The notes under the pieces are model-generated. The model did no database searches and was not told the origin of the DNA. It saw nothing but the letters and a program-made list of their open reading frames with translations. The translations under genes and the position numbers were made by a program. This document shows, piece by piece, positions 52,401-61,389 of a DNA stretch of 64,000 bases. This DNA comes from Allotamlana fucoidanivorans. Lineage in GTDB: Bacteria; Bacteroidota; Bacteroidia; Flavobacteriales; Flavobacteriaceae. The stretch lies in the NCBI RefSeq assembly GCF_006265225.1, contig NZ_VDCS01000013.1, positions 1 to 64,000 on the forward strand, read 5' to 3'. Numbering within the stretch: position 1 is the first letter of the stretch; each line of letters opens with the position of its first letter.

Positions 52401-54208
52401 AATTCAATACCATAAGATGCTGTAATATCACTGGTCCAAAATGTTCCATTATCATAAGAATTCCCCCAAACACGAGACACTAGGCTGTATTGTTGTGAAG
52501 GTTGAAAATTACGTTCATACATATCAAACCAATACTCTTCAATAGCTGTTTGCTCGGTAGTGTATAAATAAATTCCTAAATCTCTAATAGCGTCATTTCC
52601 TGTAATAGTACCCCAGTGGATTAGCGAGGAATTGAATTGCATACTTTCAGAAGTCGATTCTTGATCGTTACCTTGTGGAAAGGAAGCAAAACCATTTGCC
52701 CAGCAATGGCCAGCATACGGGCTAAAGTTTCTTAAGAAAGGGAACTGTGCATCGTTTCTACTGTCAGAGGCAGCATCTCTAACTAAAAGATTAATCATTT
52801 CTCCCCAGTTGTTAGCCCACCCAGGTTCAAATTGTTCTAGAAAAGCAGCCGCATGTATAAAGTAACCCCAGTGAAAATGGTGATCGTTTATATTGGTGTC
52901 TTGCCCATGACCAGCAGGATAACCTAACATAGCAGACCAATCATTGTTATAATAAAACAAAAAGGCTTTTTCTCCAGATTGATAGCTTAGCCAGTCTTCT
53001 AAACGTTCTTTTACGGTAGCTATCATTTTATCTCGAGCCTCAATGTTTCCGGTTTGATCGGCAATTCTAGCCGATTGAATCAATCGATTCATTACTTGCC
53101 CCTCGTTATAAGAATCTGTCCAGGTGGCTAACCCATCATTTTCAATTTGAGCAATTTTAGCATCTAAATCAGAAGGATTAAACCCTGCACTATAATTTGC
53201 TAAATAAGGCATGGTAGGCAGAATACCGCGAAAAACGTTTTCAACGATGAAACCGTTACCATCAAGCGTTTTTATCTCGCCTCTTATACCGTTGTAACTG
53301 TAGCCATTTGGAGTGGCTGAAATGGCCGATAAATTAGCCCATTGATGAGGTAAAAGTCCTTGTAAAATATTCGTTTCAACCCCTTCTTTTGTTTCTGTGG
53401 TTACTGAAAAATTGGTTTGTACCACACCTGTATTTTCATTGTAAGACCAACTGGTTGTAGTATTGGTAGGAAATACATAAGCATATTTTTTATATTCTTG
53501 GGCTACGGTGGCTGCATTGCTATTATCTTGTGGTAGCATGGCCATAGACCAATAATCTTTTCCGTTTAGGGTAGAGGTGTAGGTGTTTCCAGTATTGGTC
53601 CACGTGCTTCCTGATGGGGCATAAAACACAAAATCAGCATTACCACTGGCGTTTTCAATGATGAGCATTTCAGAAGAAACGGTTATCGAACCACCGTTAA
53701 TTTGAATTTCTAGCACATCGTCCGATTCTTTTTCAAAATATAGAAAAGGCATACCAATTCCCGAAGTAGCCTTTAAATCATGTGAACCGTCATTCCAATT
53801 CATAGTAACGGTCCAATCTGAATAATCTGAAACTGTTGCTTGCAAAGCATTTAGTCCAGATAGTCCAACTTTAATAGGGGCGGAGTCTCCAATTACACCA
53901 AAAGGAATATAGGTAACCACTAATCCAGTATTAGTGGTTTTCATGGTCATGGGATAGTTGAATAAATTATCGGCATGATTATCTTTTACTAATTTAGACC
54001 ACCAGTCATTTGTTGGAACAGGTTTGCCTATGGCGTTTCCTGATAATTGAGGTGTTCCTGAGGGATACCCATTTCTACCAGCGGCATCCGTACCTGGAAA
54101 ATTAGTAGTATAACTTCCATTGCCTACAGTAACTTGGGCACCAATGGTAAAAGAAAGGCATAGTAAACTAAGAAAAAGAAGTTGTTTGGATCGAGATGCT
54201 ATTTTCAT
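49445..54208 (-). CDS. GH81 endo-beta-1,3-glucanase, multidomain, type IX secreted
   Basis: A 1587-residue secreted enzyme cutting internal beta-1,3-glucan bonds. Signal peptide 1-24; GH81 about 30-750 (PVPTNDWWSKL; D442 in NDHHFHWGYF; E517 and E521 in NDQESTSESMQF, the spacing of known GH81 catalytic residues). Then an Ig-like domain (about 760-845), a CBM6 (about 850-990, EYTIDVQTAGNYNLDFRYAS), a PKD-like domain (about 1000-1090), another Ig-like domain (about 1095-1185), a module of about 104 residues (1190-1295), a fibronectin-III-like domain (1295-1400), a second copy of the module (1400-1505), and a T9SS sorting domain (from about 1508; KVYPNPS). Carbohydrate capture at the cell surface is the likely role. 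Confidence 0.93.
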   Translation of the reverse strand: MKIASRSKQLLFLSLLCLSFTIGAQVTVGNGSYTTNFPGTDAAGRNGYPSGTPQLSGNAIGKPVPTNDWWSKLVKDNHADNLFNYPMTMKTTNTGLVVTYIPFGVIGDSAPIKVGLSGLNALQATVSDYSDWTVTMNWNDGSHDLKATSGIGMPFLYFEKESDDVLEIQINGGSITVSSEMLIIENASGNADFVFYAPSGSTWTNTGNTYTSTLNGKDYWSMAMLPQDNSNAATVAQEYKKYAYVFPTNTTTSWSYNENTGVVQTNFSVTTETKEGVETNILQGLLPHQWANLSAISATPNGYSYNGIRGEIKTLDGNGFIVENVFRGILPTMPYLANYSAGFNPSDLDAKIAQIENDGLATWTDSYNEGQVMNRLIQSARIADQTGNIEARDKMIATVKERLEDWLSYQSGEKAFLFYYNNDWSAMLGYPAGHGQDTNINDHHFHWGYFIHAAAFLEQFEPGWANNWGEMINLLVRDAASDSRNDAQFPFLRNFSPYAGHCWANGFASFPQGNDQESTSESMQFNSSLIHWGTITGNDAIRDLGIYLYTTEQTAIEEYWFDMYERNFQPSQQYSLVSRVWGNSYDNGTFWTSDITASYGIELYPMHGGSLYLGQNKAYVQKIWDELKTYTEILSTSSTNPNLWHDTIWKYLTFIDPQTAIDLYNAYPDRIMKFGVSDVQTYHWLHAMNAMGTLDATLTADYPIAAVFSKDGDKTYVAHNYSSAPITVTFSDGFKLDVPAYQMATNKDASVSGIMSSDFNLAFPNGSVNLTVQTSGTGITKVEFFDGTNLLGEIQNSPYEMKASNLTLGNHGMYAKVYDGSKFNITNIITIQVGDQVPYSGTAIEIPGTIEAGHYDKFEGGVGQGISYVDVSQNNEGDFRPEEYVDAATDTSEGAIIGWIASGEWVEYTIDVQTAGNYNLDFRYASGNSAGGGPFYLEIDGDKISPDISVPSTSTSNWSTWATKTVNNIELNKGKHALRLAFTNGEFNLGKLTFSYSSPLAYNPPVAHAGDNVSVILPATTATLDGSQSTDADTPVLNYAWEQIYGPSAINFSSSTVVSPNISNLEEGIYKLKLTVDDGSHTSSSTVLVMVTQTGNTTPTVSLTSPANNSSFKEGDDIAISATASDLDGTVSLVEFYDGITKIGEDSTAPFNFVWSNASLGNHQLSAKAIDDAGGQGTSQTVNISIDEVKRCEQTGTGALQGSFSIGYKSTFETIGTDVIVTFELLDNDKFSGNAYLWQQSPFAESGMDFVETNKFTKTLSGLTNGQTISYACKFEFTGGLAVTEYVDYVVGSDCSGDNDTEAPTNFTASIGTVTSNSVELLLNATDNSGTVVYNVSFDTGSDGLTGESGVQKALVIAALQPETSYTFSISASDLAGNEATNNPIILQATTLTSANTACSGISADAQQGSFDIGYNYNFETSGTDVTFTFELLDNKDGVIAYLWKESPFGETPMSAVSGEPKTFTTTISGQTPGATISYACKFAFAGGLAVTKYFSYKVGDNCTLGLDKPKLEDFKVYPNPSFSMWTINSSTNITSIQVYNALGKQVLSLNADNSITNIDGTPLPSGLYFAQVSTEAGSTTIKLIKK

Positions 54209-54225
54209 TTTTAAGAATATTAAGA

Positions 54226-54262
54226 AAGCGAATACATTAAAAAATTACTAATGCATTCGCTT
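54226..54262 (-). promoter_or_regulatory. Hairpin in the leader of the GH81 gene
   Basis: AAGCGAATACATTA (54226-54239) pairs with 54249-54262 with one A-C mismatch, a 14-pair stem starting 18 bases before the GH81 start. No T-run follows in the minus direction, so it is not a plain terminator. It may affect mRNA processing, stability or translation between the upstream gene and GH81. Confidence 0.5.
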
Positions 54263-54298
54263 AAGTTTATTTTTTTGTAAGTAATATGGTTTAGAATA

Positions 54299-56089
54299 TT
54301 ACTCCTTAACAAGTTTAATGGTTTGAGACCCCTGACTTGTTATAATATTTGCAAAGTATAATCCTGTATTCAAAGAGGAGGCATCGATGCTAATTTCTCC
54401 TGAGTTTGGTGTTTTTGTTAAAACTGTTTTTCCTAAAATATTTACCAGTGAAACAGAAGTGATGTTTAAATCTTTAGCTTTAATGGTCCAAACATTTTTA
54501 GATGGATTAGGATACACTTTTAAGACATCCTTTGTAAAGGTGCTAGTACTTAAACTAACTTCATTGTAGAAGTAGAAATTATCAAACCATACGGTTCCGT
54601 TACCTACTACTTTAAAGGCTACCGCGTGAGCCAAGTCTACGCCTTGGAAAGCAGAAAGAGGAATATCTACGCCTAACCAAGATTCTGTAGTTGTAATTGG
54701 TAATGGATATCCAAATTCGGCTGCAGCCCCATTATTAGTCACCAAGAAAAATTCTAAGCTTGTTGAGTTTGCTGTCCAATAATCAACATGCAAGTGTGTA
54801 AGGCCAGAAACATTTTGTTTGGTATATTCCGTACCTTGATAATTCAGGCTAGCATATTTTAAAACCTCTTCACCACTTACCATTTCAATAGTTGCAGATG
54901 TTGATTGACCCCAAGCTGGATTGTAGTTACTATCTGGAACATTTGCATAGGCATCACTAAAAATAGAAATGACTTGATTGGCCGTTTCATCATGAGAGGG
55001 TGTTTGAGCAACTACTGTTGGTTCTGGTAAATTTACTATGGTTCCTTCAGGTACCACTATGTTGTCAAAATAAAGGGTATGATCTTCAGGTCGGTCTTTT
55101 CCATTAACATAAGGCTCAATAAAATCTGGAATAATTACAATTCTGCTGTAAGTATTTCCAATTTGCCCTGAAAAATCAAAGATTACTTCCTCCCATTGAT
55201 TGGTAGTGGTATTGGCAATTTGAATCTCATGGGCAGGACTTAATCCTTCAAATTTTATGGCTATTTTACTTGTATTAGGTTTGTGAACCATAATCTTAAC
55301 AATAGCATTTGTTTCATCAAAAGTAAACTGACCTATATCATCTGTGAATGCTAAGGCCCAGTTATTATCTGTGGTTCTAGCGATAAATTCTATAACATTA
55401 TCAGATGTATTAATGCCACTTGGGTTAGGGTTCGTTTTTAAAGTAAATGAAGGTGCAACTTCTGTTGGGGTCCATGACCAATCTTGACCTAATCCTCCAG
55501 GTTCAAAATCAACAGTAACACTAGTAGTTTCTGTTGGAGCAATAGGATTTCCTACAACACCAGAAATATTATCTACATAAGTAACCTCATTGGTTGCTCC
55601 ATTTCCGTTACCTATACCAGGAAAGAAAACGAGAAGTTTGTATTGGTCATTAACAGGATCTCCTACATCTGGGTTGTCTAAATCTACTGTAATAGATTCC
55701 CATCCCGTCCCTGAGGTGGTAAAAGCACGTTCAACATTGCCACCACCATTGAGTGACTGTTCTAACTTTAAAAGTCCACCACCAGCAACAGTGCTATAAT
55801 AATCAAAGGTGATAGAACTACTACCTGTTGCATCGGTTAAGTCAATGTAGTTTGTGGTCATTCTTAATTGAGCATTTTGCCAAGGTTGTCCGGCATCAGA
55901 GGCATTTATTTGTCCCACCTTGCCTTTTCCAGAGGCAGCAGGATCATCTACTACAGCAACAGAAGCCAGACCACTATCGGCCTTCCAATTATCACCAATA
56001 GTAATGTTACTTTCAAAATCAACCGGAATATTTTGAGAAAATGATAGCGAGGTTATCGCTAAAATCAATAAAAAGGTAATTTTTTTCAT
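54299..56089 (-). CDS. Type IX secreted protein with three carbohydrate-binding-like beta-sandwiches
   Basis: A 596-residue protein. Signal peptide (to about SLSFSQ) is followed by three beta-sandwich units of the carbohydrate-binding type, about 22-185 (VDFESNITIGDNWKADSG), 190-355 (VDFEPGGLGQDWSWTPTE) and 365-515 (SIFSDAYANVPDSNYNPAWG), each ending in a FDN motif (TYVDNISG, LYFDNIVV, VWFDNFYFY). The tail (VLKVYPNPSKNVWTIKAKDL) is a T9SS sorting domain. No catalytic domain is seen. A glycan-binding surface protein that holds beta-glucan for GH81 is the best inference. Confidence 0.85.
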   Translation of the reverse strand: MKKITFLLILAITSLSFSQNIPVDFESNITIGDNWKADSGLASVAVVDDPAASGKGKVGQINASDAGQPWQNAQLRMTTNYIDLTDATGSSSITFDYYSTVAGGGLLKLEQSLNGGGNVERAFTTSGTGWESITVDLDNPDVGDPVNDQYKLLVFFPGIGNGNGATNEVTYVDNISGVVGNPIAPTETTSVTVDFEPGGLGQDWSWTPTEVAPSFTLKTNPNPSGINTSDNVIEFIARTTDNNWALAFTDDIGQFTFDETNAIVKIMVHKPNTSKIAIKFEGLSPAHEIQIANTTTNQWEEVIFDFSGQIGNTYSRIVIIPDFIEPYVNGKDRPEDHTLYFDNIVVPEGTIVNLPEPTVVAQTPSHDETANQVISIFSDAYANVPDSNYNPAWGQSTSATIEMVSGEEVLKYASLNYQGTEYTKQNVSGLTHLHVDYWTANSTSLEFFLVTNNGAAAEFGYPLPITTTESWLGVDIPLSAFQGVDLAHAVAFKVVGNGTVWFDNFYFYNEVSLSTSTFTKDVLKVYPNPSKNVWTIKAKDLNITSVSLVNILGKTVLTKTPNSGEISIDASSLNTGLYFANIITSQGSQTIKLVKE

Positions 56090-56447
56090 AATGTTTTATT
56101 TAGAATTATTTAATTATTTAGTTGTTGTAAAGTTAGATGATGCGTATTGTGGTATTGCTATTTTTGTCCAATACAAAAAACATACATTTCAAAAAAAACA
56201 ATGATTTATTGCGTAAGTCGCAAAAAAAAAGAGGTTTTAGCGAGTTGCATCTGATAGTTAACGAGGTGTTTTTGCTAAGTGTTGTGGTAATGTTGTGGTA
56301 TAAAATAGGGCAGCAACAGATTGAGTTAGGTTGTAGTATTAGTGTTTTTAATTTTATCTGTTATTATGGCGTGCTTTGATAGAATATAAAAAAAACCTTG
56401 AGCGAAAAACTCAAGGTGTATGGTGACTTGTTTTTTATGCGTTTTTA
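56090..56447. other. 358-base gap between the binding protein and GH17 genes
   Basis: The stretch holds the leader of the binding-protein gene and, near its right end, a terminator (56388-56417). I see no supported gene: one 80-codon frame on the plus strand lacks family features. No exact TAnnTTTG box on the minus strand is found; TAACTTTA about 45 bases before the ATG is a weak match. Confidence 0.6.
56388..56417 (-). terminator. Terminator at the end of the glycosidase operon
   Basis: ACCTTGAG (56395-56402), loop of seven, CTCAAGGT (56410-56417): a perfect 8-pair stem followed on the minus strand by a run of U. It ends the transcript carrying GH17, GPH, GH30, GH-A, GH17 and the phosphorylase-like gene. 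Confidence 0.8.
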
Positions 56448-57398
56448 CTATTGAGGGTCTATAGAAATAAAATTAATGAGACGTCTTGAAATTTTTTTTA
56501 TAGAATTAAGGGAGAATTTTAATTTTTCATTCTTATCCCAAAGACCCCAAAATGCACCAACATCTCCTTCAGCACCAACCTTCCAGGATTCATCAAACGA
56601 GGAAAAATAGAACATCTCAATATTATCTGCTTTCGACCAATTTTGCGCGTTAATGAAATATTTTATGGCGCTTTCATAAGAGGGTATGGCGCCATAAAGT
56701 CCTGTGCCTTCACTGGGCCAGCCTGTTTCTGTAATAATTACTCTTTTACCTTTAGCCGCTTTTAGAGCTTGCCTATACATATCTTTCATATATATTAAGG
56801 AATATTCTAAATTACAGCCTTCCCAATACGGATAGCAATTGGCTAAAATAACATCACAGGCTTTGGTTATGTTTGGTCGATCTGTAAACTCATAATAGGC
56901 ATCTACATAACCCATTGGAGTGTTTGGAAGTGCATGTTTAACTTTTTCCATGAAAACAAGTAATTCAGTTTCACTTAAATCACCTCTATAAAGGACTTCA
57001 TTGCCCACAGCGGCAATATCTACATAACCCGCTTTGGCTAATCTTATTAAACCGTCTATTTCTTTTTTGTTAATTTGCGAATCCTTTCCTAACCAAGCAC
57101 CAACTAAAGTTTTTAAGCCATACTCTTTAGCTATTTTAGGAATAAGTTCATTCCCTTCTGTACAAGAAAACGAACGAATCCATGTTGTATATGGACGAAT
57201 CAATTCAAGACGTCTCCTAATTTGCTCTTCTGAAATATGTGTGCCTGGTTTTTGACCTTCTTCATAAGGGCTAAAGCATAACCCGTGCATACCTTGTTTT
57301 AGTGTCTTTTCAAAAAGATATTGAAGACCTTTTGTTGTTTTGTTATTGAGATTGCCGCCAGATAACGACATAATTTTATGATTTCTTTTACTCGACAT
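56448..57398 (-). CDS. GH17 beta-1,3-glucanase-type enzyme without signal peptide
   Basis: A 316-residue GH17 TIM barrel. The proton donor lies in GNEVLYRGD (E134) and the nucleophile in IITETGWPSEG (E224), with YPYWEGCNL and MFYFSSFDESWKVG as typical later segments. The N-terminus (MSSKRNHKIMSLSGGNLNNK) has no leader, so it should act in the cytoplasm, probably shortening imported oligosaccharides or transferring glucosyl units. Its start overlaps the GPH symporter gene by 11 bases, so import and cleavage are coupled in expression. Confidence 0.9.
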   Translation of the reverse strand: MSSKRNHKIMSLSGGNLNNKTTKGLQYLFEKTLKQGMHGLCFSPYEEGQKPGTHISEEQIRRRLELIRPYTTWIRSFSCTEGNELIPKIAKEYGLKTLVGAWLGKDSQINKKEIDGLIRLAKAGYVDIAAVGNEVLYRGDLSETELLVFMEKVKHALPNTPMGYVDAYYEFTDRPNITKACDVILANCYPYWEGCNLEYSLIYMKDMYRQALKAAKGKRVIITETGWPSEGTGLYGAIPSYESAIKYFINAQNWSKADNIEMFYFSSFDESWKVGAEGDVGAFWGLWDKNEKLKFSLNSIKKISRRLINFISIDPQ

Positions 57399-58839
57399 AG
57401 CTTGGTTTATTATCTGATTCTAAATGCTTTTTTCTACTTTCAAGTTCGGCTCTAATTTCATTAGCGCGTTTCTCGGTGATATCATAATTTCGCATAACAT
57501 ACATAGCAAGTAAGGTTCCTAAAATAGGTAGGCCAGAATAAAATATGCGTAAACCTGTTATGGCATTTTCGGGTTGTGATTCAGCGGCTGGAACAAATCC
57601 AACAAGAGTCATAATAGCACCACTTAACAAACCAGCTATAGCTAAACCAAACTTAACCATCCACCAATAGATGGCGCCAAAAATCCCTTCTCGCCGCTGT
57701 CCAGTGTTTAATTCGTCGAGGTCAATAACATCGGCGGTCATTGACATCATCAAAGTGAATAAGCTACCAATACCAAAAGAAAAGAAGGGTAAAGCAAAAA
57801 TGAACATATATGGTTTTCCAGGGACAAAGAGAAACCATAATAGAATATAACCTAAAATAGAAATACCTTGCGAGGCTATGAACGCTCTTTTTTTACCCAT
57901 GACTTTAGACATTTTGGCAACTACAGGAATAACTAAAAAAGTGGTTACTAGAGCTCCAATGCTGCCAAACAAGGTAGGCCAAACTCCTGCGGCTCCAGCA
58001 TCACCATTAAAAAGGTAATAAACCACTATAAAAAAAGAAAAGCTTGCTATGGTATTAAAGGCATTAAATATCAAAAAAGTGGCAATGCATAATTTTCTAA
58101 AGGGTACAGAATTAAAAGCTTCTTTGAAACCAACAAGGATTTCTTTTAAGCTACCTCCAATGTTTTTTAAATTAAGTGGAGAATAACTTTCTTCATTCAA
58201 TGTGGATTTACTTTTTATAAAAATAGCGGGAACCATTGCAAAGAGCATGCAAACAATACCTACCCAAATGGCCAGTTCTCGAGTGGCCACATCGGCCGAT
58301 TCAAACCAACCTTTGTCATACATAATAACCCAAAACCACGGAGCGATGACCCATGCCCATTGACCTATCCATTGCGCTACGGCCATAATATTTGTGCGCT
58401 CATGAAAATCAGTACTCATTTCATAACCCATGGCGACATATGGTACACTAAAAATGGTTAAGCCCAAGTAGAAAGCAAAAGACCACAATAAAAAATACCA
58501 AAAGTTGTAATCTATACCATCTTCACGATAGAGCTGCCACATAATTACGAACGAAATCCCCATAATTATGGAACCAATAAACACGTATTGTCTTCTGCGT
58601 CCCCAACGTGATTTTGTGTTGTCTGAAATAAATCCCATGATAGGGTCTGTGATAGAGTCAAAAACACGGGGAATAAAAAACAGAACACCCCACATCCACC
58701 CAGGAAAACCTAGGTCTTGAACCAATACAACCATGAATATTCCTAAAATGGCAGGAAACATTTGATTGGCTAACATACCTATACCAAAGGCTATTTTTTG
58801 TCCTAAAGGAACTTGTGGTTTGGATGTGGATTTTGACAT
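57388..58839 (-). CDS. GPH-family (MFS) sugar:cation symporter
   Basis: A 483-residue protein of about 12 membrane helices. Hallmarks of the glycoside-pentoside-hexuronide family are visible: SITDPIMGFISDNTKSRWGR (the N-terminal D-x-x-D and basic loop) and MSMTADVIDLDELNTGQRRE near the middle. Many members bring oligosaccharides or uronides from the periplasm. Position between GH17 and GH30 suggests that the substrate is a beta-gluco-oligosaccharide. The C-terminal tail is long and charged. Confidence 0.92.
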   Translation of the reverse strand: MSKSTSKPQVPLGQKIAFGIGMLANQMFPAILGIFMVVLVQDLGFPGWMWGVLFFIPRVFDSITDPIMGFISDNTKSRWGRRRQYVFIGSIIMGISFVIMWQLYREDGIDYNFWYFLLWSFAFYLGLTIFSVPYVAMGYEMSTDFHERTNIMAVAQWIGQWAWVIAPWFWVIMYDKGWFESADVATRELAIWVGIVCMLFAMVPAIFIKSKSTLNEESYSPLNLKNIGGSLKEILVGFKEAFNSVPFRKLCIATFLIFNAFNTIASFSFFIVVYYLFNGDAGAAGVWPTLFGSIGALVTTFLVIPVVAKMSKVMGKKRAFIASQGISILGYILLWFLFVPGKPYMFIFALPFFSFGIGSLFTLMMSMTADVIDLDELNTGQRREGIFGAIYWWMVKFGLAIAGLLSGAIMTLVGFVPAAESQPENAITGLRIFYSGLPILGTLLAMYVMRNYDITEKRANEIRAELESRKKHLESDNKPSYVE

Positions 58840-58876
58840 GGTTTTAGTGTTTAGTTTGTTTATAGGTTCAAAACGT

Positions 58877-60373
58877 TTATGTTTTGGGAATTACAATGGT
58901 TTGAATAGCTTGTTTGCTTATTTGAATATCTTTTGATTGATTAAATAATTTTATAGTGAAACTTTTATTGGTCATACCCTCATTAAAAATGACTACAGCA
59001 ATGGAACCATCAGGGTTTTTAGCTGCGGTTATCATTAACTCCTTATCAGTGTTTTCTACTTTAATTACTTTAGCTTCGGGTCTAATATATCGGCTAAAAT
59101 GAACCATGATATCATACAATGGTGTAAAGTAAATCTCATCTTTATCAGGGTCAACAATAACAGGGGCAATGCACCAGTTTTCAAACCAATTGGGGCCACC
59201 TTGGCGGTTTAAAACCATATTCCAGTCTACCCAACCATCAACCCAATTGTTAAGGCATCCAATAATATCTCTGGCATATCTGTTTACTGGAGCATATTTT
59301 GGGTGTAGGTGTTTGTCTTTTTCTTCAGCATAATCATAACCCCAGTCTGTGGCTTCTTTTTTCCAGTACCAAGCATCATCTTTCCATACTGGAACTTCGG
59401 CATCAATACAGCCTTCGGTTTCTATTAAATATTTGCTTGGGGCTCTATTATGAGCATACTGCAAGTCTTCTGGAAAAACCTCATAGGTACTTTCATACCA
59501 GTGAATGGCCGTACCATCAAAATATTTTGAAGAGGAGGGGCTGCGGTACATTTCATCAACCCATTCTTTTAACCCGGCTCGATTTTGATCGTAACCTAAA
59601 ATAATTTTGTCACCATAACCATCAGCTTCCAGTTTGGGACCCAAATGAAATTCTACAAAGTCAGTCATTTCTTTTGGCGTAAAATGCATGCTTTCCCAGT
59701 TGTTTCCGTTGCCATGGGGTTCATTTTCAACAGTAAACCCCCAAATGTCTATACCTTCTTTTTTATAAGCGTCTATGTATTTTGAGAAAAATAAGGCCCA
59801 GGTGTCATAGTATTTAGGTAATAGTTTACCGCCAACCCAATGGTTGTTGTCTTTCATCCATGGTGGCGCTGTCCATGGAGAACCAAAAATTTTAAATCCG
59901 TCTTTTGAAATAGTCATGGCTTCTTTTATCATGGGGATAAGATCATCCATGTCTTCCTCAATGCTGAAATGTTTCAAGGAAAAATCGTCTTCAACGGGGG
60001 CATATGAATAATTTGTTAGGCTAAAGTCACAGGAGTTCATGTGTGTTCGTGTTAACGAATAGTTCGCGCCTTCTCTTGAGAAATATGCCTGAAGTATGGT
60101 GTCTCTGTTGGCTTTGCTTAATTGATTTAATAGATGAGCAGATGACTCAGTAAAAGCAGCTCCAAACCCAGTAATCTTTTGAAATGTGATTTCTGGGAAT
60201 AATTCTATGGTTGCTTTGTTTTTGGCTGGTTGAAAACTAGTCAGTTGCTTTAGTCTATTACCACTCTCAGAAGTTTCAAACACCTCCATTTTTAATTCTT
60301 GTTTTTCATGTTTACAACTATTGAGTACGAGTGTCATGCACAAGACCATTGCTATGTTTTTAAGATGCTTCAT
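58877..60373 (-). CDS. GH30 lipoprotein, probable beta-1,6-glucanase or beta-glucosidase
   Basis: A 498-residue lipoprotein (VLNSC, Cys20). GH30 core: GFGAAFTESSAHLL, SLTRTHMNSCDFSL, SPWTAPPWMKD; proton donor E218 in TVENEPHG; nucleophile E320 in YLIETEGCID. A C-terminal beta domain (SIAVVIFNEGMTNKSFTIKL) closes it. GH30 enzymes in laminarin loci remove beta-1,6 branches. It is anchored in the envelope, so branches may be cut before import. It lies 37 bases after GPH in reading order, with a GH-A gene 2 bases before. Confidence 0.92.
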   Translation of the reverse strand: MKHLKNIAMVLCMTLVLNSCKHEKQELKMEVFETSESGNRLKQLTSFQPAKNKATIELFPEITFQKITGFGAAFTESSAHLLNQLSKANRDTILQAYFSREGANYSLTRTHMNSCDFSLTNYSYAPVEDDFSLKHFSIEEDMDDLIPMIKEAMTISKDGFKIFGSPWTAPPWMKDNNHWVGGKLLPKYYDTWALFFSKYIDAYKKEGIDIWGFTVENEPHGNGNNWESMHFTPKEMTDFVEFHLGPKLEADGYGDKIILGYDQNRAGLKEWVDEMYRSPSSSKYFDGTAIHWYESTYEVFPEDLQYAHNRAPSKYLIETEGCIDAEVPVWKDDAWYWKKEATDWGYDYAEEKDKHLHPKYAPVNRYARDIIGCLNNWVDGWVDWNMVLNRQGGPNWFENWCIAPVIVDPDKDEIYFTPLYDIMVHFSRYIRPEAKVIKVENTDKELMITAAKNPDGSIAVVIFNEGMTNKSFTIKLFNQSKDIQISKQAIQTIVIPKT

Positions 60374-60375
60374 GT

Positions 60376-61383
60376 TTAATGATTTTCTTTAGTATATATG
60401 TTTTTAAGAACAGTGAAGGCCATTTTTTTATTTCTGTTGATATCAACCATACCCCAAAATTCTTCATTTGGTGATCCATCATAAGGAACCCCTGAACTGT
60501 TTGGAGCCCAACCTCCGATATCTTGTTTATCAGGGTTTCCCGCTTTCCACCAACCATCAGTGAACGAAAACATAGTAACACCCGAACAAACATCAAGATT
60601 CTTAAATATTTCTTTTAGAATTTTTTCATTGGCCTGTGCTTGAGCTTGCTCATTGCTACCTTGATTAAAACCTTCGGCGGTAATAGTCATATAACTATCT
60701 GCTCCAGCTTCCGATAAATACATGGGTTTGTTGCTCATTGCTTTCCATTGTTTAAAGATAGTTTCTGGATTATCCCAACGATACACATTCATACCCCAAA
60801 CATCAATATTAGGGCAGAATGCTAAAACGGTATTATCTGGAAGCTCACCATGTGCCGTAGCCACAGGATGATTAGAGTCTGTATTGTGAATTTGAATAGC
60901 TGCTTTATCAAGTGCCTTATACCAATTTGATAAATCTCCTTCAAACCATTCGGGGTGGTAGTTGTATTCATTACCCAGTTCCCACATTAAAATAGCAGGA
61001 TGGTTGCTGTACTTTTTTATATAATTGAGATATGAGCCAGACACAATATCATAAAACCCATTCTGGTCATAACCAAACCCGATAATAACTTTTATTGCAG
61101 CATCGTTAAGGGCGTTTAAAACAGCTATATCATCAATAGGGGCATATACTCTTATAGTGTTTACACCGGCTTCTTTCATGAGCGCTATATCCTGATTTAA
61201 ATTATCAAAATTCCGTGTGCTACTTCCTATTGGAACAGGGTGATAACAAATGCCTTTTATGAGGTAAGGCGTATTATCAACTAACAGATGGTTCCCTGAA
61301 ACTTTTACCAACGGAGTTTGCTTGCTACAGGCTAAGACTAGCATTGATAAAAGACAAATTGATATGTATTTAAGTGTATTCAT
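60376..61383 (-). CDS. Clan GH-A glycosidase lipoprotein (GH2-like TIM barrel)
   Basis: A 335-residue lipoprotein (VLAC, Cys19). Strand-end motifs of clan GH-A are clear: YLIKGICYHPVPIG, NTIRVYAPID, donor pair N138-E139 in MWELGNEYNYHP, nucleophile candidate E225 in MYLSEAGADS, and FSFTDGWWKAG. It could belong to GH2-type barrels, GH5 or a beta-glucanosyl-transferring group; I cannot assign a family number. A beta-glucan substrate is inferred from its neighbours, with 2 bases to GH30. Confidence 0.8.
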   Translation of the reverse strand: MNTLKYISICLLSMLVLACSKQTPLVKVSGNHLLVDNTPYLIKGICYHPVPIGSSTRNFDNLNQDIALMKEAGVNTIRVYAPIDDIAVLNALNDAAIKVIIGFGYDQNGFYDIVSGSYLNYIKKYSNHPAILMWELGNEYNYHPEWFEGDLSNWYKALDKAAIQIHNTDSNHPVATAHGELPDNTVLAFCPNIDVWGMNVYRWDNPETIFKQWKAMSNKPMYLSEAGADSYMTITAEGFNQGSNEQAQAQANEKILKEIFKNLDVCSGVTMFSFTDGWWKAGNPDKQDIGGWAPNSSGVPYDGSPNEEFWGMVDINRNKKMAFTVLKNIYTKENH

Positions 61384-61389
61384 ACTTTT

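Noticed and set aside
56137-56379. An 80-codon plus-strand frame in the gap between the binding-protein and GH17 genes
   Set aside because: It lacks a recognisable family, has unusual composition, and overlaps the leader of the opposite gene; more likely chance.
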